NCBI RefSeq assembly: GCF_947260015.1
Contig: NZ_CAMYOM010000020.1
Span: 1-36,609, forward strand
Reading direction: 5' to 3'
Source: an uncultured Eudoraea sp.
GTDB taxonomy: Bacteria; Bacteroidota; Bacteroidia; Flavobacteriales; Flavobacteriaceae
Length of the DNA stretch: 36,609 nt
The translations under genes were made by a program, and so were the position numbers. The notes under the pieces were generated by a model that saw only the letters and a list, made by a program, of their open reading frames with translations, had not been told where the DNA came from and ran no database searches. This document shows, piece by piece, positions 7,096 through 16,000 of this stretch. The stretch's first letter is position 1. Each line of letters opens with the position of its first letter.

Positions 7096-7488
7096 TTAAA
7101 CCATATTTGCAATAAAAGAATAAAAAAGCAACCCCCAACCTATTATCAAAAGTAATCCCCCCAAAGGAGTTACAGGCCCTAAAAATTTCAAGGATTTCCC
7201 TTTTGAAGCACCGATAGATAGGGCGTATATGCTAAAAGAAAAAAGAAAAGTCCCTAATATGATGCAGTAGGCTATATTTTTCTCCAAAGCCGTGGTAAAA
7301 CCAAGATTGAATCCCAGAATAAGCAAAAGAATGGCATGATACATCTGGTACTTTACGCCTGTATCAAAACTTTTGAGCTGTGCCTCCGAGAGGGATTTCT
7401 TTAAGGCATGGGCACCAAACGCACCAAAAACCACGGCAAGTAATCCCAGCAAAGCACCTAATAATTGAACAATTAGAATAGTCTCCAT
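7096..7488 (-). CDS. DUF423 family small membrane protein
   Basis: The 130-residue product has four membrane helices and the family signature near the N-terminus, GAFGAHALKK, followed by the YQMYHAILLL helix. DUF423 proteins (E. coli YgdD is an example) have no settled function. The ATG at 7486-7488 is chosen over a 13-codon longer TTG start because that TTG (7525-7527) is the -33 element of a clean promoter and would not be transcribed. The stop lies 2 nt from the stop of the Cys-rich gene at 6944 on the other strand, leaving no room for a terminator between the convergent genes. Confidence 0.85.
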   Translation of the reverse strand: METILIVQLLGALLGLLAVVFGAFGAHALKKSLSEAQLKSFDTGVKYQMYHAILLLILGFNLGFTTALEKNIAYCIILGTFLFSFSIYALSIGASKGKSLKFLGPVTPLGGLLLIIGWGLLFYSFIANMV

Positions 7489-7496
7489 ATAATTAT

Positions 7497-7527
7497 TAAA
7501 TATACAGATAGTCCGGGAATACCTCAA
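7497..7527 (-). promoter_or_regulatory. Promoter of the DUF423 gene
   Basis: On the minus strand TTG (complement of 7525-7527), a 20-nt spacer and TATATTTA (complement of 7497-7504) match the Bacteroidota promoter except for the final base. The box ends 8 nt before the ATG, so the mRNA would be almost leaderless. Confidence 0.6.
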
Positions 7528-7534
7528 AGGATTA

Positions 7535-7555
7535 TTTTTTCAACAATTGAAAAAA
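7535..7555 (-). terminator. AT-rich hairpin, candidate terminator
   Basis: TTTTTTCAA, loop CAA, TTGAAAAAA form a perfect 9-bp hairpin with T-rich flanks on both strands. It lies downstream of the DUF2141 gene and just upstream of the DUF423 promoter, where a terminator would separate the two minus-strand units. The low GC of the stem makes it weak. Confidence 0.4.
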
Positions 7556-7664
7556 ATATTCTCCTTTTCTAATTTTTTATGTTAGTCTCAGCTTTGTATG
7601 ATTACGCTAATAGAACTGTGGTTCCCTACTATTTGGAGTGAAAAGTAATATGAAGTAAATTTTC

Positions 7665-8072
7665 TTAAAAAGAAACCCGGATTTCTTTATCACCTTCAAC
7701 TTTGAATGCGCATTCTTGATATTTAGGAGGTCCGAACGTTTTCATTTTTCCAATAGAAAAACATATAGGTTCTTTTGGGATCCCGATCCAGTTGGTATTC
7801 AACTCATCATCCCCGTCTTCATCATGAAAAATTGCCAGCGCATACTCCCCATCAGGTAAATCATCAATTATTACCCATGTATTCCCTAATTGTGCTTTAC
7901 TACTACCTCCGGAAAACATTTTATCCGAATCCAAAAAATTATCAGAGCTGTCATATACGGCAACAAGTACACTGCCGCTATTGCTTTTAACTCCTGTTAC
8001 GTCTACCGAAAGTTTGTTCTGAGAAAACATCATAAAAGGTAAAAGCAGCAGATTTAGAAATAATAACTTCAT
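7665..8072 (-). CDS. Secreted DUF2141 domain protein
   Basis: The 135-residue product starts with a signal peptide (MKLLFLNLLLLPFMMFSQ, cleavage near residue 18) and continues as one DUF2141 beta-sandwich. Typical features are VLVAVYDSSDNFL, then DLPDGEYALAIFHDEDGDDELNTNW, where the acidic DEDGDDELN loop resembles a calcium-binding loop, then IGIPKEP. It should lie in the periplasm or outside the cell; no activity is established for the family. It follows the anchored unknown protein at 8111 by 38 nt on the same strand and may be the last gene of the S9 peptidase transcript. Confidence 0.85.
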   Translation of the reverse strand: MKLLFLNLLLLPFMMFSQNKLSVDVTGVKSNSGSVLVAVYDSSDNFLDSDKMFSGGSSKAQLGNTWVIIDDLPDGEYALAIFHDEDGDDELNTNWIGIPKEPICFSIGKMKTFGPPKYQECAFKVEGDKEIRVSF

Positions 8073-8110
8073 TAGAATAAATTATTTGATTTGTACTAGG
8101 AAACTCTTTT

Positions 8111-8551
8111 TTACTGAATTAATTGTATCTCTTGGGTATCAATTTTTTCTTCGAGGTAAAGATATAGCTCTTTTGTTTTAACTGAATCAGACAAATTGAT
8201 AAAAAGCAGAAGGGAATCATTGTAGGTTAATCTGATTTTTGGATGGTATAAGTTGTCTACATAAACATAAACGAGTTTTTCTTCATTCAGGGAATCTTTA
8301 AAAATTCCTTTTTCCTTTTCCCAGGCCGAAAAACCATTTTTACGATCCAAAGAGGGAATTTTGTTTACCATTGATACTTTATTCATCCTATTAAACGGTA
8401 GCTCCATATAATATACTCCGGATAAAATCTCAATTCCATCGGGTTTTTTCCATATCCAGTTTTTATAATGTGCTAAAAAACTTAATATACAGACAATTAC
8501 AGTTAGGACTATAAGTAAATTCCAAAACCAATGCCTTTTTTTTCCTTTCAT
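8111..8551 (-). CDS. Unknown protein with one N-terminal membrane anchor
   Basis: I do not recognise a family. The 146 residues begin with a basic stretch (MKGKKRH) and one membrane helix (about 10-27), so the rest should be extracytoplasmic. The remainder is mixed beta-rich and charged, with a Trp-rich patch right after the helix (NWIWKKPDG) and no Cys there. The start is 3 nt after the stop of the S9 peptidase gene, so the two are almost certainly one transcript and may be translationally coupled. A helper or inhibitor of the peptidase is possible but there is no direct evidence. Confidence 0.7.
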   Translation of the reverse strand: MKGKKRHWFWNLLIVLTVIVCILSFLAHYKNWIWKKPDGIEILSGVYYMELPFNRMNKVSMVNKIPSLDRKNGFSAWEKEKGIFKDSLNEEKLVYVYVDNLYHPKIRLTYNDSLLLFINLSDSVKTKELYLYLEEKIDTQEIQLIQ

Positions 8552-8554
8552 AAG

Positions 8555-10600
8555 CTAGTCATTTTGACTTTCTTGTCTGTATTTCTCAAACCATGCCAGG
8601 GTATGCGCAATTTTTGTAATTAAATTACTTGGTCTGCTCGCTATACCATGACCCGCGCCGGGGATCTCCACCAACACAGTTTCAATTTTCCTTAATTTTA
8701 AGGCGTGATAAAGCTGTTTGGCTTCACTTGGAGGTGTTCTTAAATCTTCCATTCCAACCATTACCATTGTTGGTGTTTCTATATTACCAACGAGAGACAA
8801 GGGAGAAAATTTCCAATAGCCTTCAAAATTTTCCCAGGGCTGACCCGGATACCGGGAATTGGCATACCCAAAATAATTATCTGCAACCAGGGTTTTACTT
8901 ATCCAGTTCATCACCGGTTTTGCTACCACTGCAGCTTTGAACCTGTTGTTTTTACCAATTATCCATGCAGTCATAATACCCCCAGCACTTCCCCCTGTAA
9001 CATACAGTTGATCTTCATAAGCAATTCCTTTTTTTATACAATGATCAACTCCATCCATAACATCATGGTAGTCGTCACCTGGGTAATTATTGTATAACAG
9101 ATTTCCAAATTCTTCCCCATAGCTTGTACTTCCCCTGGCGTTAGGATAAAAAACTATATACCCTGCCGCTGCATATAGTTGTATCTCCGCCGAAAACCTG
9201 TCCCCATAGTTAAGAACCGGTCCTCCATGATTTTCAACCAGAAATGGATATTTTTTGTTATCGTCATAATTTGGCGGGTAGACCACCCAGCCTTGAAGCT
9301 CTCTCTGATCCACAGAGGATTTGTACCAAACTTCTTCAACAATACCCAACATCCTATAGTCAAAAAGTGCTTTATTAAGAGCAGTAATCTTATTTGTTCT
9401 TTTAGACTTTGAACTAATTGTCGCCAGCTCAGCCGGGTAATCAGGTCTGCTTTGTGTATAGGCGATCGCGCCATCTTTAGATACGCTAAAAGATCCGCCG
9501 GCATAGGGCCGCCCTATAGAAGTGCCACCGAGATCATCTGCCAGTTTGGTAATTTTCCCCTCTAATGAAATATATCCAACTTTGGTGTTTCCTTTATCAT
9601 CATATGAAATATAGAGTCCCGTATTCTTTGCGTCCCAAATCATACCCGAAATACTCCTGTCAAGATCTTTAGATAAAACCCTGCCCTCTGTACCATCAGT
9701 TTTCATAATATGTAATTGTTCAACCTGATACGTTTGTACTTTATCCTGAAATCCTAAATAGGCAATATATTTCCCATTTGGTGATACAACCGGGTTGCTA
9801 TCGGGGCCCTTCCTTTCAGTTAAGGCCTTTATACGGCCCGATGCAACCTCCACCTCATATATTTCACTGTTACGAAAATCATATTCCCAGTTCTCCGTTC
9901 TGTTTCCCGAGAAAAATATTTTATTCCCATCTGCAGACCATGAAAGCTTTCCTCTATGGTGGTAATCATCTGCCGTCACCTGTCTAATTGCGCCTCCCTG
10001 AGCCGGAATTACAAAGATGTGATTAAAGCCAGGCTTTATATAACCCCGCCCATCTGCCTCATGATATAACCGATCTGTAATTCTTGGTTTTTCAGCCCAA
10101 TTTGCACCTTCAGGTTTCTTAGGGATTTTTGCAATTACCGGAGGTTCTTTTTCAACATTCATAGAAAATGCCAATTGGTCGCCTCTAGGTGACCATGTTA
10201 ATGCACTTGGACTAAATGATAGTTGGCTGATTTTTGCCAACTTCCCGCTATCTAACCAATACATAAAAATCTCAGAACCTTCACCGGTTGTGCTAATAAA
10301 TGCAATCCTATCTCCACTTGGAGACCATCTGGGGCTTTGTTCACTCACTTCATGTGAAGTGAGCTTTTGATGTCCCGAACCATCAGAATTAATTATCCAA
10401 AGGTTACCATCAGCCTTATCTTTCATTATGTCAAAACCCATCCTCCTATAAGCTATCCGGGCACCATCTGGAGCTATTTGCGGATCAGAAACATATTCAA
10501 GTTTAAAAACATCCAGGTAACTAAAGTTTTGTTTTTGAGCATACGCCGGAAATCCAATAAATAATAAAATTATAACATAACATATTTTCCTAAGAATCAT
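8555..10600 (-). CDS. Secreted S9 family peptidase (prolyl-oligopeptidase / acylaminoacyl-peptidase type)
   Basis: The 681-residue product has a signal peptide ending AYAQ (about residue 22), a beta-propeller built from PD40/WD40-like repeats (repeated SPRWSPSGDRIAF, LTWSPRGDQLAF, LSWSADGNKIFF patterns, about 35-400) and a C-terminal alpha/beta hydrolase domain. The catalytic triad is readable: S538 in GGSAGG, D619 in GMEDLRTPP and H651 in GAGHG. By family it cleaves short peptides, often after Pro or from N-terminal acyl amino acids, in the periplasm. Length and order fit the family. It leads a minus-strand group with the unknown protein at 8111 and the DUF2141 protein at 7665. The 219 nt upstream to the divergent ppk2 gene hold only weak promoter-like boxes. 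Confidence 0.92.
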   Translation of the reverse strand: MILRKICYVIILLFIGFPAYAQKQNFSYLDVFKLEYVSDPQIAPDGARIAYRRMGFDIMKDKADGNLWIINSDGSGHQKLTSHEVSEQSPRWSPSGDRIAFISTTGEGSEIFMYWLDSGKLAKISQLSFSPSALTWSPRGDQLAFSMNVEKEPPVIAKIPKKPEGANWAEKPRITDRLYHEADGRGYIKPGFNHIFVIPAQGGAIRQVTADDYHHRGKLSWSADGNKIFFSGNRTENWEYDFRNSEIYEVEVASGRIKALTERKGPDSNPVVSPNGKYIAYLGFQDKVQTYQVEQLHIMKTDGTEGRVLSKDLDRSISGMIWDAKNTGLYISYDDKGNTKVGYISLEGKITKLADDLGGTSIGRPYAGGSFSVSKDGAIAYTQSRPDYPAELATISSKSKRTNKITALNKALFDYRMLGIVEEVWYKSSVDQRELQGWVVYPPNYDDNKKYPFLVENHGGPVLNYGDRFSAEIQLYAAAGYIVFYPNARGSTSYGEEFGNLLYNNYPGDDYHDVMDGVDHCIKKGIAYEDQLYVTGGSAGGIMTAWIIGKNNRFKAAVVAKPVMNWISKTLVADNYFGYANSRYPGQPWENFEGYWKFSPLSLVGNIETPTMVMVGMEDLRTPPSEAKQLYHALKLRKIETVLVEIPGAGHGIASRPSNLITKIAHTLAWFEKYRQESQND

Positions 10601-10736
10601 AGAATAAGATTTTGAAATACTTTTTAAACTTAATCATTAACATGAACTATAACAATTTACAGGCAAGCCTTTATTTAATGGATTAATTTGAAAGAAAAAC
10701 AAGTCTGAATGTGTTAAAACTATTGATCAAAATTAG

Positions 10737-10744
10737 TATCTTTA
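10737..10744 (+). promoter_or_regulatory. -7 box candidate for the ppk2 pair
   Basis: TATCTTTA differs from TAnnTTTG at one base and has GTT about 20 nt upstream. It would give a leader of about 70 nt, within which AAGAG/CTCTT can pair weakly. Nothing else was recognised in 10601-10819. Confidence 0.3.
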
Positions 10745-10819
10745 TAGCTATGTCTTAATTTTAAGAGGTAACTAACTCTTTTATTTTAAATTAATTCCTA
10801 CACCTAATACTCGTGCTAA

Positions 10820-11665
10820 ATGTTTTTACCGGAAGATCTAACAAGCGTTAAGAAGAGAAAGGATTTGATTGCTATAGCTGATCAGAAGGAACTGGATATT
10901 TCCAGGGTACTTAATAGACTTCGATATGAAGAAGAACTGAGACTTTTACAGATAGAATTAGTAAACTTACAGCGGTGGGTAATTAAAAAAAAACTTAGGG
11001 TAGCAATAATTTTTGAAGGCAGGGACGCTGCGGGTAAAGGTGGTGCTATAAAACGTTTTACCGAACACCTTAATCCCAGGTCAATGAGAGTTGTTGCACT
11101 TTCCAAACCTACCGATGTAGAAGGGGGACAATGGTATTTTAGAAGATATATCAAAGAACTTCCAAATCCCGGAGAGATTGTTTTTTTTGACAGGAGTTGG
11201 TACAACAGAGCAGTGGTTGAGCCCGTAATGGGCTTTTGCAATAAGCATGATTATAATCAATTTATGGTTCAGGTTCCGGGGTTTGAACATATGCTCTATG
11301 AAGATGGTGTTCAACTTATAAAATTTTGGTTTTCAATTTCCAAAAAAGAGCAAAAAAAGCGAATAGAAAGTCGGTTATTAAATCCTTTAAAAAAATGGAA
11401 ATTTAGTCCGGTAGATAAAAAAGGGCAAGCCTTGTGGGATAAATACAGCTATTATAAAGAACAAATGTTTTCCAAAACACATACCACTTTCAGTCCATGG
11501 ATAATTGTAAAGGCCAACAGCAAAAAGACTGCCCGTCTTGAGAGTATTCGTTATGTACTTTCCAAGTTTGATTATACGCGAAAAACAAAACACCAAACTA
11601 GCATATTGCCAGATCCTAACATAGTTCTCCGGTATTACAGGCATATTGAACAAATTGATATATAG
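10820..11665 (+). CDS. ppk2: Polyphosphate kinase 2, first copy
   Basis: The 281-residue cytoplasmic protein is a single-domain PPK2. It has the Walker A loop GRDAAGKGG (67-75), Walker B FFDRSWYNR (122-130), and the lid region with KKWKFSPVD. PPK2 enzymes transfer phosphate between polyphosphate and nucleotides; single-domain class I members usually convert ADP or GDP to the triphosphate at the expense of polyphosphate. The nucleotide class cannot be fixed by eye. The ATG at 10820 is preceded by no Shine-Dalgarno, as is usual here. A second, divergent ppk2 starts 3 nt after the stop. Confidence 0.92.
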   Translation: MFLPEDLTSVKKRKDLIAIADQKELDISRVLNRLRYEEELRLLQIELVNLQRWVIKKKLRVAIIFEGRDAAGKGGAIKRFTEHLNPRSMRVVALSKPTDVEGGQWYFRRYIKELPNPGEIVFFDRSWYNRAVVEPVMGFCNKHDYNQFMVQVPGFEHMLYEDGVQLIKFWFSISKKEQKKRIESRLLNPLKKWKFSPVDKKGQALWDKYSYYKEQMFSKTHTTFSPWIIVKANSKKTARLESIRYVLSKFDYTRKTKHQTSILPDPNIVLRYYRHIEQIDI

Positions 11666-11668
11666 AAA

Positions 11669-12481
11669 ATGACAATAAAGGACACAAAACATATTCAACT
11701 TAGTGAAGATGATATTTCATTGCTTAACTCTCCTATTGGATTGAGAAGTCTATTATCTGATAAGAAGACTAATGTTGAAAAGGCCTTGCGATTAACGAAG
11801 CACGAACTGAAAATTAAAGAGCTTCAGACAGAACTTATTAAGCTTCAAAATTGGGTAATAGCAAAAAATAAGAAAATAGTCGTGATTTTTGAAGGCCGGG
11901 ATGCGGCGGGTAAAGGAGGAGCCATAAGAAGAATCACCGCATATATTAATCCCAGGCAATACAGGATAGTGGCCTTGCCCAAACCAACTGTCGAGGAAAC
12001 GGGACAATGGTATTTTCAGCGTTATGTAAACAAACTTCCAAAACCCGGAGAAATGGTCTTTTTTGACCGAAGCTGGTATAACCGGGCCGTTGTTGAGCCA
12101 GTGAATGGTTTTTGCACTAAGCTTCAGTACCAAAGTTTTATGAAGCAGGTAAACAGTTTTGAAAGAATGATCATGGATTCGGATACTTATTTAATAAAAT
12201 TCTATTTTTCAATTACCAAAGAGGAACAGGCATTTCGGTTTAAGGAAATTAAATCCGATCCGCTAAAAAAGTGGAAAATGACAGCAGTAGACGAAAAAGC
12301 GCAGGAATTGTGGGATGAATACACTGAGTTCAAGGTAAAAATGTTTGAACACACAGATTTAAAAGATTCTCCATGGGTAATTGTAGATGCCGACAGAAAA
12401 ACAGATGCCAGAATTAAAGCCTTGAGTTATATGATAGAGAATATCCCTTATGAAATTGTTGAGGAAGAGGAGGTTCAATAA
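11669..12481 (+). CDS. ppk2: Polyphosphate kinase 2, second copy
   Basis: The 270-residue product is a second complete PPK2 with Walker A GRDAAGKGG (76-84), Walker B FFDRSWYNR (131-139), and lid KKWKMTAVD. It is colinear with the protein at 10820 and shares long blocks (NPRQYRIVALPKPT against NPRSMRVVALSKPT), but N-terminal tails and C-termini differ clearly, so this is an old duplication, not a recent copy. Both keep all visible catalytic residues, which argues for different nucleotide preference or direction rather than decay. Only 3 nt separate the two genes, so they form one operon. Confidence 0.92.
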   Translation: MTIKDTKHIQLSEDDISLLNSPIGLRSLLSDKKTNVEKALRLTKHELKIKELQTELIKLQNWVIAKNKKIVVIFEGRDAAGKGGAIRRITAYINPRQYRIVALPKPTVEETGQWYFQRYVNKLPKPGEMVFFDRSWYNRAVVEPVNGFCTKLQYQSFMKQVNSFERMIMDSDTYLIKFYFSITKEEQAFRFKEIKSDPLKKWKMTAVDEKAQELWDEYTEFKVKMFEHTDLKDSPWVIVDADRKTDARIKALSYMIENIPYEIVEEEEVQ

Positions 12482-12499
12482 GAATATTTTAGATTATTG

Positions 12500-12507
12500 T
12501 ATCTTTA
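12500..12507 (+). promoter_or_regulatory. -7 box candidate before the His-rich protein gene
   Basis: TATCTTTA lies 10 nt before the ATG at 12518 and resembles TAnnTTTG. No TTG is found at the standard distance upstream. If used, the mRNA would be leaderless or nearly so. Confidence 0.35.
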
Positions 12508-12517
12508 CGTAAGGATT

Positions 12518-12922
12518 ATGATGGTAAAACTAGTTTCCATAGCGGCTTCTTTCCTTATTCTGATACAAAGCTTCAACATTTGTATCAGCGATCTTGTTGA
12601 TCTTAGTGAATTAATAGAGCATGCCAAATTTCATTCTGAGAAATATGGGGATAATTTGTTCGTCTTTATCTCAAAGCATTATGGTGAGCTTGAAGCGGAT
12701 CACAATAAAAAACATCAGGAAGAAAAACAAGAACACGAAGAATTACCATTTCAGCACCAACCTCATATGACCTTGCTTTCCGCATTCATGATAAAAGATT
12801 TACAAGCTTATAATATTAACCCCGTTGACGATTTGGTGAATTCAGCTACAAATTTCTTTTATCAGGCTTCATATTCTAATTGCGAGAAAGAAGCCCCTTT
12901 CCAACCCCCCCGCGCGGTATAA
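12518..12922 (+). CDS. Small His-rich exported protein next to the metal efflux genes
   Basis: The product is 134 residues from ATG 12518 (or 133 from the adjacent ATG at 12521); a TTG start at 12497 is rejected because it overlaps the -7-like box. It begins with a signal peptide or membrane anchor (KLVSIAASFLILIQSFNIC). The middle is very rich in His, Glu and Lys (HNKKHQEEKQEHEELPFQHQPH, about residues 71-92, split here as a description of composition), a plausible metal-binding segment. There are also three Cys. I do not recognise a named family. Its place directly before the CusA-type pump, 79 nt upstream on the same strand, suggests a periplasmic metal-binding accessory of the efflux system; this is inference. 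Confidence 0.7.
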   Translation: MMVKLVSIAASFLILIQSFNICISDLVDLSELIEHAKFHSEKYGDNLFVFISKHYGELEADHNKKHQEEKQEHEELPFQHQPHMTLLSAFMIKDLQAYNINPVDDLVNSATNFFYQASYSNCEKEAPFQPPRAV

Positions 12923-13001
12923 TTCATCTTGGTTTATTTTTTCCCTTGGCATAATTTTCCTTACTAATTATGCATGATTATCAATCATTATTCCTTGGAT
13001 T

Positions 13002-16000
13002 ATGTTATCACGTATTATAGAATTCAGTATTAAGAAGAAGTTTATTGTCCTCTTATTTACCCTAATTTTAATTGGATTTGGGCTGTATTCCCTAAGCCAG
13101 ATATCTATTGGTGCCGTTCCGGATGTTACTAATAATCAGGTTCAGGTAATTACCACTTCAAGAAGTTTATCTACCCAGGACATGGAGCAGTTTATTACCT
13201 ATCCGGTTGAACTTGAAATGGCCAATTTACCGGGGGTACTGGAAATCAGGTCTATCTCCAAATTTGGACTGTCAGTAGTTACCATTGTGTTTGAAGATAA
13301 TATGGGAACATACCTCCCGAGGCAGTTGATCGCTGAAAAGATTAAATCAGCCTCAGAGAAAATCCCTGAAGGTTTCGGTAGCCCGGAAATGGGGCCTATT
13401 ACTACGGGACTAGGAGAAATCTATCAATACATCCTTGATGTAAAACCGGGATATAGAAGAAAATATTCCACGGCAGACTTAAGAACTATTCAGGATTGGG
13501 TGGTAAAAAGACAACTTTCAGGTATTCCCGGGGTTGTTGAAGTTAATACCTGGGGAGGATTTTTAAAACAATATGAAGTTGCAATTAGTACGGAAAAACT
13601 AAACGCGATGAAAATCACTGCAAAAGAGGTCATTAATGCCCTGGAATTGAATAATAGTGTTACAGGTGGTGGTTATATCGAAAAAGTAAATCAGGCCTAT
13701 TTTATTCGTGGCGAAGGCTTAGCCACTTCTTTGGAAGACATAGAAAACATTGTAGTAAAAAATGAGAACTCAATCCCAATCTATATAAAAGATGTGGCCA
13801 ATGTTGGTTTCGGAAGTGCCACACGTTTTGGAGCTATCACAGCCAATGGTGAGGGTGAAAAGGTTTTAGGGCAGGTAATGATGCTTAAAGATGCCAACTC
13901 CAAAGAGGTTATTGATGCGGTTAAAGAACGAGTTTCTTCAATCTCAAAAACATTACCTGAAGGAGTACAAATCAACGCCTTCCTCGATAGAAGTGAGCTT
14001 ATAAATAAAACAACCTTTACGGTGACTGAAAATTTGATCTTTGGCTGTCTGATCGTAATTTTTGTTGTGGTCCTACTATTGGGTAATTTACGTTCAGGAT
14101 TAGTGGTGGCCTCCGTAATTCCGCTTAGTTTACTATTTGCTCTTTCTTTAATGTATTTGTTTAAGGTAGATGCCAATTTAATGAGCTTAGGTGCAATAGA
14201 CTTTGGAATAATTATAGATGGGGCCGTAATCATTGTAGAATTCATTGCATTTCAAATCACCGGAAAACGCGATGAGATGAGTAAATTATCTCGTTCTGAA
14301 AGGATAAAATTCACAGATAAAATAACTTACCAAGGGGCGTCTAAGATGATGAACTCCGCAATTTTTGGTCAGTTTATCATCCTGATCGTTTTTATACCCA
14401 TTCTTTCACTCAGCGGAGTTGAAGGTAAAATGTTTCGGCCAATGGCATTAACTTTTAGTTTCGCCCTTATTGGTGCAATGATCTTATGTTTTACCTATGT
14501 TCCGGTAGTATCATCTTTGTTCCTGAAACCTTCAGATCCTTCTAAAAAGAACATCTCGTTTCATTTAATGCGTTGGCTCAATAATTCCTTTGATCTCTCT
14601 ATCCGCTGGGCATTTAAAAGTAAAAAAATAGTGTTAAGTCTGGCGACCCTGGTTTTAGTGTTAACTGTCCCTCTTTTCATATCTCTTGGAGGTGAATTTG
14701 TGCCCACACTTGATGAAGGCGATTTTGTAATACAACCAGTTTTAAAAACCGGGACGTCACTCAGTAAAACAGTAGAAACGACAACCAAGATAGAGCAAAT
14801 CTTACTAAATAACTTTCCGGAAGTTAAGCAGGTAGTTACTCGGATTGGTGCAGCAGAAGTTCCTACCGACCCAATGTCTATGGAAGAAAGTGATGTCATT
14901 ATAATTTTAGATTCAAAAAAAGAATGGGTATCGGCTAACTCTAAGGATGAATTGGCCAATAAATTCAAAGAGGCACTTTCAATACTTCCAGGCATTGAAG
15001 TAGAATTTACTCAGCCCATTGAAATGAGGTTTAATGAATTAATTACAGGTGTTAAGGCAGATATTGCCATTAAAATCTTTGGTGAAGATTTGGAAATTCT
15101 CAGCAAAATAGGCAATCAGATAAAAACATTAATTGAAAATGTGAACGGAGCTGCTGATATCACTGTAGAAAAAATTGTTGGCCTTCCTCAAATGAACGTC
15201 AGATACAAACGTGAAAAAATTGCGCGTTACGGCCTGAATATCAAAGAACTGAATGATATGATTGCCATGGGATTTGCCGGGAAAAAAGTGGGTAGTGTTT
15301 ACGAAGGCGAAAAGCGGTTTGATTTAGTGGTTCGCCTCACAAACGATAACAGACAGGATATTGACAATCTTAAGAATTTATTTGTTGACCTCCCATCCAA
15401 TGGTAAGATTCCCCTGAGTGAGCTTGCTGATATCTCCTATCAAAAAGGAGCTGCTAAAATATCGCGGGATGATACCAAAAGGAGAATAGTGGTAGGCATT
15501 AATGTCCGTAATCGCGATTTACAGTCGGTGGTAGATGATGTCCAAAACTTAATAAATGACCACATCACGCTACCTACTGGATATACCATAAGTTATGGCG
15601 GGCAATTTGAAAATCTGCAAAGCGCGAAATCAAGATTAATGGTGGCAGTACCTATTGCTCTGGCATTAATTTTTGTCTTGCTTTATCTGGCTTTTAAATC
15701 CATTAAAGAAACCTTAATAATTTTTACGGCTATCCCCCTGGCATCCGTTGGTGGAGTATTGTTATTATGGATAAGAGACCTTCCCTTTAGTATTTCTGCT
15801 GGAGTAGGTTTTATTGCCCTTTTTGGTATTGCTGTTCTCAATGGTATTGTATTAATAGAACATTTTAAAGAATTAAAACTAGAAAAATTTGAAAGCATGG
15901 AAGCGCTAATTATTCAGGGCACAAAAGACCGGTTGAGAGCTGTAATACTAACTGCGTCCGCAGCCGCATTAGGATTTTTGCCAATGGCAATATCGACAAA

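Noticed and set aside
9154-9504. Antisense or alternate-frame ORFs of 60-150 codons within the S9 peptidase, RND, FeoB and SusC genes
   Set aside because: They lie fully inside well-supported genes, have low-complexity or improbable compositions and show no domains or promoters of their own.
10751-10819. Riboswitch or attenuator in the 70-nt ppk2 leader
   Set aside because: Only a 5-bp AAGAG/CTCTT pairing is visible and no known riboswitch core was recognised.
12923-13001. Small inverted repeats (TGATT/AATCA) before the CusA-type gene
   Set aside because: Arms of five bases in AT-rich DNA are expected by chance and no promoter box was recognised.
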